This document shows positions 1 to 8,265 of a stretch of 64,000 nt of DNA, one piece after another; the first letter of the stretch is position 1; every line of letters starts with the position of its first letter. The position numbers and the translations under genes were made by a program. Source of the DNA: Fulvivirgaceae bacterium JP3-4 (lineage in GTDB: Bacteria > Bacteroidota > Bacteroidia > Cytophagales > Cyclobacteriaceae). The DNA is taken from positions 1,860,001-1,924,000 of the forward strand of contig JARKND010000001.1 of assembly GCA_029309925.1 (NCBI GenBank), written 5' to 3'. The notes under the pieces are model-generated. The model was not told the origin of the DNA and ran no database searches. It saw only the letters and a list, made by a program, of their open reading frames with translations.

Positions 1-35
1 GGCTCATCGTCTTCAATAATGAGGATTCTTTTCAT
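1..35 (-). CDS. Response regulator, N-terminal fragment (runs off left edge)
   Basis: Only the first 11 codons are inside the window, read on the minus strand from an ATG at 33-35: MKRILIIEDDE. The hydrophobic first beta strand followed by the acidic E-D-D cluster is the hallmark start of a CheY-like receiver domain, where the acidic residues bind Mg2+ near the phospho-acceptor Asp. The output domain, if any, lies outside. About 250 bp separate it from the terminator of the next minus-strand unit, so it is probably transcribed on its own. Confidence 0.6.
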   Translation of the reverse strand, partial: MKRILIIEDDE

Positions 36-242
36 GGGGGTATAGATTAAAGCGTTTACTATAGAGTCCGCAATCGGTTTAACTTCGTTTTTAACAAGAA
101 TTGCAAAAATTCTCGTTTAAGTGGTTATTAGACCGACAAACGGTACATGGTAAAGCTACTATAATTCCACCACAGAAATAGGGTAAATGTGAAAAAAAAT
201 GCGAAAATGGCCTTTTTTAGGTATACAAACGTTTTAAAAAAG

Positions 243-268
243 CCGAAAAAACGACATGAAACTGTCGT
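243..268 (-). terminator. Rho-independent terminator of the PKD-protein/PorP unit
   Basis: Read on the minus strand, a perfect 6-bp stem (ACGACA / TGTCGT, plus-strand positions 251-256 and 263-268) with a 6-nt loop is followed directly by a run of T (A on the plus strand, 245-250). It sits about 18 bp past the stop codon of the PorP/SprF gene and fits an intrinsic terminator ending that operon. Confidence 0.65.
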
Positions 269-285
269 CCGTTAGCAATTGCCGC

Positions 286-1611
286 TTAAAACTGCTTGTA
301 CCAGGCATCCGCAAATCCGGTTTTTTCGCGAATCTCAAGGATAGTCTCATACCTGCGTTCGGGTGACTCGTAGTCGGGCAGGTGAATGTAGTAATAGCGG
401 GAGCCTTCAGGCTTGAGCAAAATGGCATTATAACCCATGGTTTGGACTTTTTTGAGGAATCCCTCCGCATGTTCCTGTGAGCTGAAGACTCCAATAACCA
501 CTTTATACATGACCGCTGGCGCTGCAGGCTCTTCCGCTACCGCTGGCTCCTGGGCAGACGGCTTAGGTTCTTCTACCGGGGGAGTTACAACAGGTGCGGG
601 CTGTTTATCTTCTTCTCTTGCGGTATCCTTTGGAATTATAGGATTTTCTTTTGGGACCTCTGTCGTGGTGACGATTGGAGTATTTGTGTTCGGGGTTGTA
701 GTTTTTTTTTCCGCGGTAGGCTCAAAAAAGTCCTTGAAAAGAATCTTACCCTGGAACTCATTCGTGCCGCCAAATGAACTATTTGTTCCGCTTGCCGGCA
801 GTTGATAAGCATACCCGATCCGTACCTTGCTGATGCGTACGCGCAAGAGCACCTGGGGGCCAAAGTCGCTTCGATATCCGCCACCGATATCGACATGGTT
901 TTTGAAACTGAAAAGCAAATTGCCCTCGAAGAATTCAGTGTCGGTGTTTGTCATGCGATAGACAAAAACCGGTTGCGCCTGAATGCTCCTGGCGACATTG
1001 AACCGCGTGCTTATATAAACTGCCTTGTCGCGGAACGGAGTAAATTTTTCACTGTTGACAAGTTCATCGTTGAGGAAGGGTGAGTTTTCAACAAGGTCCA
1101 TGAGAGAGAATCCTAACATCCAACGCTTGTACTGGTAATTGATGCCAAACTGGCCAGTGAAATTTGTATTGTTCGAGATGTTTGCCACGGCAGGATCTGC
1201 GAGATCCACATCCGGAATGTTATTCCTGTTGAGTTGATTAAAAACAGCTCCGGCTGAAAGGCCAAATCCAAGAAAGTGAAATGGAGCCACATCAATCTTG
1301 TAACCGAAAGTTGCCAGCGCGGCAGTCTGCGACAGCAGGATTGATTTGTCATTGTAAACGTTCAGACCAAGAGAGATTTTCGGGTCGATAGGATATTGAA
1401 CATCAAATTGCATCGAAGAGGGTGCTTCCGAAACTTTCACCCAATTCTGCCGGTACGAGGCGTTGATCTCCACGCTGTTCTCGAGCGTTATGAATGATGG
1501 GTTGATGAGGTAAGGATTTGAATAGGTTTGGGTAAAATGAGGGTACTGTTGCTGCGCAGCAACGCAATAGCACTGTGCAAGAACGATCAGCAGGGTAGAG
1601 AGTCTTTTCAT
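286..1611 (-). CDS. PorP/SprF-family type IX secretion system outer-membrane protein with C-terminal SPOR domain
   Basis: 441 residues. A signal peptide (about residues 1-19, ending at a QQQ stretch) is followed by the typical PorP/SprF opening, in which the protein is expected to form a beta barrel: a YPHFTQ...NPYLINPS block, then NASYRQNW and alternating amphipathic strands to about residue 295. Family members assist T9SS-dependent secretion or surface attachment and are often encoded beside the giant substrate they serve, as SprF is beside SprB. After the barrel comes a Pro/Glu/Thr-rich linker (about 300-365) and then a SPOR-like module (about 367-441, starting YKVVIGVFSS), a fold that binds denuded peptidoglycan. 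Most family members end after the barrel, so this tail is unusual. It begins one base after the stop of the PKD adhesin gene and is almost certainly co-transcribed with it. Confidence 0.88.
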   Translation of the reverse strand: MKRLSTLLIVLAQCYCVAAQQQYPHFTQTYSNPYLINPSFITLENSVEINASYRQNWVKVSEAPSSMQFDVQYPIDPKISLGLNVYNDKSILLSQTAALATFGYKIDVAPFHFLGFGLSAGAVFNQLNRNNIPDVDLADPAVANISNNTNFTGQFGINYQYKRWMLGFSLMDLVENSPFLNDELVNSEKFTPFRDKAVYISTRFNVARSIQAQPVFVYRMTNTDTEFFEGNLLFSFKNHVDIGGGYRSDFGPQVLLRVRISKVRIGYAYQLPASGTNSSFGGTNEFQGKILFKDFFEPTAEKKTTTPNTNTPIVTTTEVPKENPIIPKDTAREEDKQPAPVVTPPVEEPKPSAQEPAVAEEPAAPAVMYKVVIGVFSSQEHAEGFLKKVQTMGYNAILLKPEGSRYYYIHLPDYESPERRYETILEIREKTGFADAWYKQF

Positions 1612-1612
1612 G

Positions 1613-4600
1613 TTATCGGATTATTCGCAGTGCACCTTTAATTTCTCTTCCGTCAGGGCATACAAGCAGGTAGTAGTAATCACCACTTTGCAGCTGACTT
1701 CCGGTTGAGGACAAGCCAGTCCAGTTGTTTTCATATGGTTCGGCAGCGAATACTTCTATACCGCTGCGGTTGAAAATATTCACTTTACATCCTGTGTATT
1801 TATCGCTGTTGCGGAACGTCCAGACATCGCCCACTCCGTCATTGTTCGGAGTGAAGAACTTGGGTATTTCGTCATTCGCTCCAATCACACCGAGGACTAC
1901 ATCGTCTGAGGCCGAGCCTTTCTCTGTGGAAGCCGTGAGACGATACGTATAGCGTCCCGCGGTCAGGTTTGTTACCTGCAGGATCTGCTGACTCGCCACG
2001 AAATTGCTTTGAGGTCCTGACAATTGGCTCCATTCATAGCTGGAAATAGATTCATCGGGGTCTGTGCTTTTTGCATTCCCTATAATGCTTGTCTCGTTGT
2101 CTGGCAGAATAAGAAGTATATCCTGGCCCGCATCGACAATCGGCAGGCCGCTCTGGTCCGGTGGCGGATTCACGACAAACACGATGACTGTACCTTTGCC
2201 GACTGCGTTGTCGTCATCTGTGGCCGAAAGCTCAAAAGTGTAGTTGCCTGCGATAAGATCAGAAACTGTCAGCGTAAGCGTTGTCGTTCCGGCAAGCGTG
2301 GCGGTATTCGGACCTGAAAGTTGCTTCCATAACGTGCTTCCCACCGTTCCATCGCTGTCGGTCACCGTTGCTGTAAGCGTAGTTGAATTAACAGGAAGTT
2401 CCAGCGACTTATTCGCACCTGCATCTACAAAAGGAGCCTGATTCGGTGGCACAGGAGCAACCACAACGGTGACGTTATCTGCTGTTGACGTACCGGTGTT
2501 ATCTGTTACCGTCAGCCTGAAAACATAGGTGCCTGCTACAAGGTTTGTCAATTGTGCGGTCAACGTTGTTTCATTGGCAAGGGTGAAGTTTGTCGGCCCT
2601 GTCACCTTCGACCATACCGTTGACGCAATTGTTCCATCAGTGTCAGTAGCCGTACCGTTGAGCGTAGTGTTATTGACCGGGAGCGTGATGCGGATGTCTG
2701 GTCCTGCGTTAGCCACCGGAGGTTGGTTGATGGTCTGCGGAAGCACGTTCACGGTCGCAACAGCTGCCGCGGAAGTATTTTTATCATCAATTACATTTAA
2801 CTCAAATTTGTAAATACCCTGAACGAGTCCTGTCAATTGAAGATTTTTTTCCGAGGGATTCACCATCGTAACGGCAGGTCCACTCACCTTACGCCAGAAG
2901 TAGACTTTGATCTCACCATCTGCATCATCGGCCTTTGGTGCGAAAGTGTATGTCGACTGTGGCAAGTATAGAGTAGTGTCGCGCAATGTTACGGTCGGGG
3001 CAATGTTGTTGCTCGCAGTGGTTATTGTCAGGCGCATTTCGTCAAAGTCTGAATAGCCTGAGTTATCGGTCACCGTCAGTCGCATGACATAAAAACCTTC
3101 AACGACACCGTTCACCAGCACATCAGCCTTGTCGCTGTCTGTCAGCGTTACTGTCTTGCCTTCTCGTTTCTCCCACAAGTAGCTTGTAATTTGTCCATCG
3201 CTGTCGATACCATTTCCGTTGATCGTGACAGCGTTTATCGGTATGGTATACGTCTGATCTGCGCCTGCGTTTGCGATAGGTGCCTTATTCACGTTGGCTG
3301 CGTTTACATTTACGTTCACGAAGTCTTCGTTTGTCAAACCGGTATTATCAGTAACTACAAGCTTAAATGTATAGGTCCCGGACTGCAGGTTTGAAATGCT
3401 CAGTGTTGAGGTTGTGGCATTGGCCAGATCAACCGTTCCACCACTGACTTTCAGCCAAAGGTATCCCGAGATGCTGCCATCGGGATCGGAGCCTGAGCCA
3501 ATGAGGTTGGTTGCGTTGGTAGGCAGGGTGAGCACCTGGTTTCCTCCGGCATTGGCAACCGGTGGCACTGCTGTGCTCGATCCGTTTACTGTAATTGTAA
3601 CGTCATCGGTATTCGTTGCTCCCGCATTGTCTGTTACCGTTAGCCGGAAAACATAGACACCCTCGATAAGATCGCTTACGTTGACGATTTGCTGTGTGGC
3701 AGATGACAAAGTAAATGTTGCTGGTCCTGATACCTTGCTCCACCCATAACTCGTAACCGTACCGTCAGGATCTGAAGCAGATCCTACAAGCACCGTGTTG
3801 TTTGCAGGCAGAATGATCGATTGGTTCTGGCCCGCATCAGCCACAGGCACCTGGTTAACGGCTGCCGGAAAAACTACAACACGCACTTCCGAAAACGCGC
3901 TGGCACCCTTGTCATCGAGAACGGTAAGGCGGAATGTATAAACACCTTCAATAAGACTGACAACGGTGGCGGATGCAGATGAAATGTTTTGCAACGTTGC
4001 CGAAGGTCCCGCGAGTTTTTCCCACGCGTATGTAGCAATGGTTCCATCCGGATCGGATGCGCTTCCGGTGAGATTAATTGTGTTTGTCGGTAATTGAACT
4101 ACTGTATTTTGTCCTGCACTTACTATTGGAGTTTTGTTCGCCAGTCCGTCATTGACAGTAATTGTTATTTCATCATTTGAGGTTGCTCCCTGGTTATCGG
4201 TTGCAGCGAGGTTAAAAACATAGCTTCCAACCGCGAGATTTGAAACCGTCACTACAGCGGTGTTATCGTTGATGAGTGTTGCGGCTGCACCGGAAACCTG
4301 TGTCCAGAGATATGACGCAACAGTGCCATCTACATCCGATGCCGATCCTTCTATATTGGCTGAGTTGGTTGGTAGAGAAATTGTCTGATCACTGCCTGCG
4401 CTGACGACCGGGGGCTGGTTCGAAGCGATGGGCAGAACAGTTATAAGAACACGGTCTTCAGCAATGGCGCCACCATCGTCAGTTACGGTAAGTGAAAATT
4501 CATATTGACCTTCAACCAGGTCTGCAGCGGTAAGTGTTTGTGTGGTAGCATTCTGCAATGTTGCAGAAGGGCCGGTTTCTTTTTCCCATAAATATGAACT

Positions 4601-7600
4601 GATCACACCATCCGAATCGGATGCCGATCCGCTGATGGAGATGGAGTTTGTCGGAAGAACAAGGGTTCTGTTATTCCCAACACTGACAACAGGTGCAACG
4701 TTACCCGACTTCACTGTAATGGACGTGTAATCCGTTGCTGAATTTCCTCCGTTGTCTGTTGCGCGGAGCTGAAAAAGGTAAGTGCCCGCGACAAGATTCG
4801 ACAAGTCTAGCGTGCTGGTGGTCGCTCCTGCAATTGTAGCAGCGGGGCCGGATTGTTGTGTCCACTGAAACGATGCAATGGTGCCGTCCGGATCCTGCGC
4901 AGCGCCCTGAATGATAATAGAATTCTGCGGCAGCGTAAGAAATTTGTTCCCCCCTGCATTCACCACCGGGGCCTTATTCACGGCATCAGGGAGGACGGTA
5001 AGTACAACATCATCATCATCAAAAGCGCCCGCATTATCAGTCACCCGCAGACGAAACGTATATGATCCCGCAACGAGAGCGCTTGCTGTCATATCTTTTG
5101 TGTTGGCGCCCGCAAGCGTGGCAGCGGGACCGTTTATCAGCGTCCACGCATAAGTCGCAATAGTTCCGTCTTCATCGGTACCCGAACCATTGAACACATA
5201 AGAATTAACGGGTAACGTAATATTGGCATCAAACCCTGCGTTTGCAACGGGTACCTTATTGGCTGGAACAGCATTCACAACAACACTCACTTCGTCAAAA
5301 CCGGTCGCACCGCTGTTGTCGGTCACTGTCAGGCCAAAGCGATAAGTTCCAGCAATCAGCCCCGATACCGAAACTGTTGCTGAGGTCTTGTTGGTCATTG
5401 TTGCGGTGTTCGGGCCCGAGATCTGCGCCCACGAATACGAAGCGATGTTTCCGTCAGGATCGACACCCGAGCCTGTGATATTTAAAGAGCTGGTGGGAAG
5501 TGTCAGAGACTTGTCGGCACCAGCCTGTGCAGTCGGGCTTTGATTGGTCTGGACCACTGTCACCTGCACCTCGTCAAACCCGGTGGCACCATCATCATCA
5601 GTAGCTGTAATGCGAAAAACATAAACCCCAGGAACAAGCGCGCTGGCAGTGAGAGTCAATGTATTTGCGTTCGTTAATGTTGCCGCGGGACCAGATTTGC
5701 GTTCCCACAATATAGACGCAATTGTCCCGTCAACGTCTGAAGCTGTTCCAGTCAGCACGGTAGAACTGGTAGGAGTGAAGATCGTCTTGTCTGCTCCCGC
5801 GCCTGCAACCGGGGGATTGTTCACAGTGGACGGTAACACTGTTACTCGCACCACATCGGATGCAGTCGCAGCTTTGTCGTCTTCAACGGTCACTTGAAAA
5901 TCATAAACACCTTCAACAAGTGCCGAAAGGCTCAACGTGAAAGTGTTGGCATTGGTAAGCGTTGCCGCAGGACCGTTCAGTTTTACCCATGTGTATTTTG
6001 TAATGCTTCCGTCCGGGTCACTGGCTGTTGCCGTAAGCGTTGTGGCATTTACAGGGAGTGTGATCGATTTATCAGCACCTGCAGACACAGCAGGGTTTTG
6101 ATTGACAGTAGCAGGAAGTACAGTGACATTCACTTCATCGAAGGCGTCACCGGATGCATCGGTGACTTTCAATTCGAAAACGTAAGATCCCGCCTCAAGC
6201 GCTGTCAGGGAAACACTCGCTGTATTGGCGTTTGCAAGTGTGACATTACCTCCTGACTTTTTTGTCCACGCGTAACCAGTAACACCAGTTGCGCTTGTAC
6301 CAACGCCATTCAGTATGAGTGAATTGGTCGGAAGCGTGATGGTTTGGTCCGGGCCGGCATTGGACGTGGGACCACCGGTCTGATACTCATATGCCCCCAT
6401 GTCATAAACCCCTTTCGGTCGCGGCTTATCATCGAGGTCGACCGAAATACCAAATGTGCTTACGCTCCGGCCAGTGTTTACGGCAGGGGATGTTGGCTGA
6501 AGCCGATAATCCTTGGTTGCCACGTCAACAAACTTCACACTCGTGAGTGTCTGTGTCTTTAAGTTGTTTGTCTCAGTGACTTTGACATTCGCGTTGTTGA
6601 GGTAAACGTATGTATACGTGCCTGCCGGCCCCACTATAATATTGTTAAAGAAACTGCTGACATTAACGTTTTCACTCAGCATGTATATCCCATACGATGC
6701 GTTATTGATCAGTGTATTATTAATAATGCCAAAGCCTGAAGGAGCGAAATTCGGTGCATCATCCTTGAGAAAGATTGCTCCAAGAAATGAGTTCGTCACA
6801 ACATTGTTATAATAAAGACCACCGCCACCGCTGTCAAAAATTCCATAGCCATGAGCTGCGTCCACAATGTTATTATAAACAAGTGCTTTAGTAGTTCCGC
6901 TTCCCATCTGGATTCCATTCATGTGAGAGTCTCCGTTATTGAGTCCGGTCCCATACACCTGGTTGTGGTGTACAACTGTATTGGTTGCACCTCCGACCTG
7001 AATTCCATCGTTACCGATATTTCGCAGGACGCAGTTATACACTTTAATATTATCGAGCGCATGCTCAAAGATTTTTGTCGATACCCCGCTACAGGTTTTC
7101 GTCACCCCAATGTCGAAGTGCGAGTTCCCTATATAGAATCCTTCACAGCCTGTATTGGTGATGTTAATGTCGTGGAAGGTGGCATTGCGGAGAACAAAGT
7201 TTCCGAGTTGCGATTTTACATCGCAGCTCGGGTCAGTTTTGGCTACGATACCGGAACAACCAGTGTCGTGAACGTCTACATTTTCGATTGTAAAATCAGT
7301 TGTGTACTCGTGGAGGTTCATGCCGAATGAGGCACCCGTAATTTCAATCCCGAATTTTACTGCAGGGTTCCCGGCACCCGTAAAAATAAAATCGGAGCTC
7401 GCAATAAATTCCACTGCGTTACCCCAGCTGCTCGGTGCGGATAGTGTAGATTTTCCGGTACAGATGTTTGTAATGATGACTGGGTTGGTCGGTGTTCCTA
7501 CGATGTTCTTGAACTGAATACCCGTGCGAGTTCCGTTCGGCAGGCAGATCTTGTCACCCGGCTTTACGCCTTTGACCTTTCCATCAAAATAAATGTCGGA

Positions 7601-7711
7601 TGAACTTGTACTGATCGTGAATGTACAACCACATTGCGCCAGTGTCTCTGTAAAAGATAGAAATAGGACGACACATGCTAATAGCCTGAGGGTAGTTAGG
7701 GGGTAACTCAT
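1613..7711 (-). CDS. Giant T9SS-secreted adhesin: parallel beta-helix, 16 PKD-like repeats, type B sorting domain
   Basis: 2032 residues. The signal peptide spans about residues 1-25. Residues about 26-440 are rich in short N/G-turn strands (for example NNIVDAAHGYGIFDSGGGG) typical of a right-handed parallel beta-helix of the NosD/pectate-lyase type, ending in a choice-of-anchor-like MGAYEYQ motif. Residues about 449-1945 hold 16 tandem PKD/REJ-like immunoglobulin folds of about 94 residues. Each starts like PVANAGADQTITLP, contains SDPDGTI..Y.W, SGPAATL and G.Y.FRLTVTD motifs. The last 85 residues (FFTPNNDGVGD onward, ending KGALRIIR) are the gliding-motility/CHU_C type B sorting domain recognised by T9SS. 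The product is therefore expected on the cell surface or released, probably binding polysaccharide or other cells. The downstream PorP/SprF gene is its likely partner. No catalytic motif was seen in the beta-helix. Confidence 0.88.
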   Translation of the reverse strand: MSYPLTTLRLLACVVLFLSFTETLAQCGCTFTISTSSSDIYFDGKVKGVKPGDKICLPNGTRTGIQFKNIVGTPTNPVIITNICTGKSTLSAPSSWGNAVEFIASSDFIFTGAGNPAVKFGIEITGASFGMNLHEYTTDFTIENVDVHDTGCSGIVAKTDPSCDVKSQLGNFVLRNATFHDINITNTGCEGFYIGNSHFDIGVTKTCSGVSTKIFEHALDNIKVYNCVLRNIGNDGIQVGGATNTVVHHNQVYGTGLNNGDSHMNGIQMGSGTTKALVYNNIVDAAHGYGIFDSGGGGLYYNNVVTNSFLGAIFLKDDAPNFAPSGFGIINNTLINNASYGIYMLSENVNVSSFFNNIIVGPAGTYTYVYLNNANVKVTETNNLKTQTLTSVKFVDVATKDYRLQPTSPAVNTGRSVSTFGISVDLDDKPRPKGVYDMGAYEYQTGGPTSNAGPDQTITLPTNSLILNGVGTSATGVTGYAWTKKSGGNVTLANANTASVSLTALEAGSYVFELKVTDASGDAFDEVNVTVLPATVNQNPAVSAGADKSITLPVNATTLTATASDPDGSITKYTWVKLNGPAATLTNANTFTLSLSALVEGVYDFQVTVEDDKAATASDVVRVTVLPSTVNNPPVAGAGADKTIFTPTSSTVLTGTASDVDGTIASILWERKSGPAATLTNANTLTLTASALVPGVYVFRITATDDDGATGFDEVQVTVVQTNQSPTAQAGADKSLTLPTSSLNITGSGVDPDGNIASYSWAQISGPNTATMTNKTSATVSVSGLIAGTYRFGLTVTDNSGATGFDEVSVVVNAVPANKVPVANAGFDANITLPVNSYVFNGSGTDEDGTIATYAWTLINGPAATLAGANTKDMTASALVAGSYTFRLRVTDNAGAFDDDDVVLTVLPDAVNKAPVVNAGGNKFLTLPQNSIIIQGAAQDPDGTIASFQWTQQSGPAATIAGATTSTLDLSNLVAGTYLFQLRATDNGGNSATDYTSITVKSGNVAPVVSVGNNRTLVLPTNSISISGSASDSDGVISSYLWEKETGPSATLQNATTQTLTAADLVEGQYEFSLTVTDDGGAIAEDRVLITVLPIASNQPPVVSAGSDQTISLPTNSANIEGSASDVDGTVASYLWTQVSGAAATLINDNTAVVTVSNLAVGSYVFNLAATDNQGATSNDEITITVNDGLANKTPIVSAGQNTVVQLPTNTINLTGSASDPDGTIATYAWEKLAGPSATLQNISSASATVVSLIEGVYTFRLTVLDDKGASAFSEVRVVVFPAAVNQVPVADAGQNQSIILPANNTVLVGSASDPDGTVTSYGWSKVSGPATFTLSSATQQIVNVSDLIEGVYVFRLTVTDNAGATNTDDVTITVNGSSTAVPPVANAGGNQVLTLPTNATNLIGSGSDPDGSISGYLWLKVSGGTVDLANATTSTLSISNLQSGTYTFKLVVTDNTGLTNEDFVNVNVNAANVNKAPIANAGADQTYTIPINAVTINGNGIDSDGQITSYLWEKREGKTVTLTDSDKADVLVNGVVEGFYVMRLTVTDNSGYSDFDEMRLTITTASNNIAPTVTLRDTTLYLPQSTYTFAPKADDADGEIKVYFWRKVSGPAVTMVNPSEKNLQLTGLVQGIYKFELNVIDDKNTSAAAVATVNVLPQTINQPPVANAGPDIRITLPVNNTTLNGTATDTDGTIASTVWSKVTGPTNFTLANETTLTAQLTNLVAGTYVFRLTVTDNTGTSTADNVTVVVAPVPPNQAPFVDAGANKSLELPVNSTTLTATVTDSDGTVGSTLWKQLSGPNTATLAGTTTLTLTVSDLIAGNYTFELSATDDDNAVGKGTVIVFVVNPPPDQSGLPIVDAGQDILLILPDNETSIIGNAKSTDPDESISSYEWSQLSGPQSNFVASQQILQVTNLTAGRYTYRLTASTEKGSASDDVVLGVIGANDEIPKFFTPNNDGVGDVWTFRNSDKYTGCKVNIFNRSGIEVFAAEPYENNWTGLSSTGSQLQSGDYYYLLVCPDGREIKGALRIIR
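1877..6367 (-). repeat. 16 tandem PKD-like domain repeats within the adhesin gene
   Basis: Sixteen in-frame units of about 280 bp each, counted by the recurring (A/V)GA(D/N)..I.LP opening and the W..VSGPAATL core. Unit 13 is the most diverged and lacks the AGAD element. Codon choice differs between units, so the array is old protein-level duplication rather than recent DNA amplification, although short conserved stretches could still permit recombination. Confidence 0.8.
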
Positions 7712-8265
7712 GTCTTAAGTTTAAAATGTCGAATTTCCGGTGGACTTTCTTAATGAACCTCTGGCGGCATCTTAGTTTAGCATCTTGAACACGCCAGGCT
7801 GGAAATCTTTCTTAATTAATACCGTTTCTACAACACGAATCTCCTCCACGTTGTAAATATAATTCTTTGTATGGATATCTTTATCGGCCCGTTTCTGACA
7901 TGCACCTCATTTCCACCCCGTTTTGCTAGTTGTTGTCAATCGCTAATCGATTTCCCCTAACCGGAATCGTTTGCTACGTGTTACGTGCCGGTTTTAATTT
8001 ATAAGTAATAAGCAAGGGATGTAACTTCCGGGCTTGTTAATTCCCTTTAAATGTGAGAAATTCGTTGTTCAGTTGTATTATTAGAAGGTGAAGTGAGGGG
8101 TATACTTCGATGAAAGACCACACAGATGCTAATTTTTTAGGGAATGATTTTGCGTTTCCTGCTGCGGTTCTTTTTAAACACACCGATATACCGCAAGGCT
8201 TTTACCAGGAAATTTCTTGTTTTCATTGTTTTTCCAGGTGCTAAAAGTATTAAAGAACTCAACCC
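7712..8265. other. Intergenic region between divergent adhesin and exopolysaccharide units
   Basis: This 554-bp AT-rich stretch separates the minus-strand adhesin operon from the plus-strand exopolysaccharide operon and must contain both promoters. I found no clear TTTG / TAnnTTTG pair for either direction. A 44-codon plus-strand ORF at 8110-8244 is present but lacks any coding signature. Nothing else is recognisable. Confidence 0.5.

Noticed and set aside
1877-6367. PKD array considered as a CRISPR-like or recent tandem DNA repeat
   Set aside because: Repeat is at protein level; nucleotide identity between units is limited and there are no spacers.
8110-8244. 44-codon ORF before the Wzc-like gene
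   Set aside because: No start context, no hydrophobic or domain pattern, and composition like the surrounding non-coding DNA.
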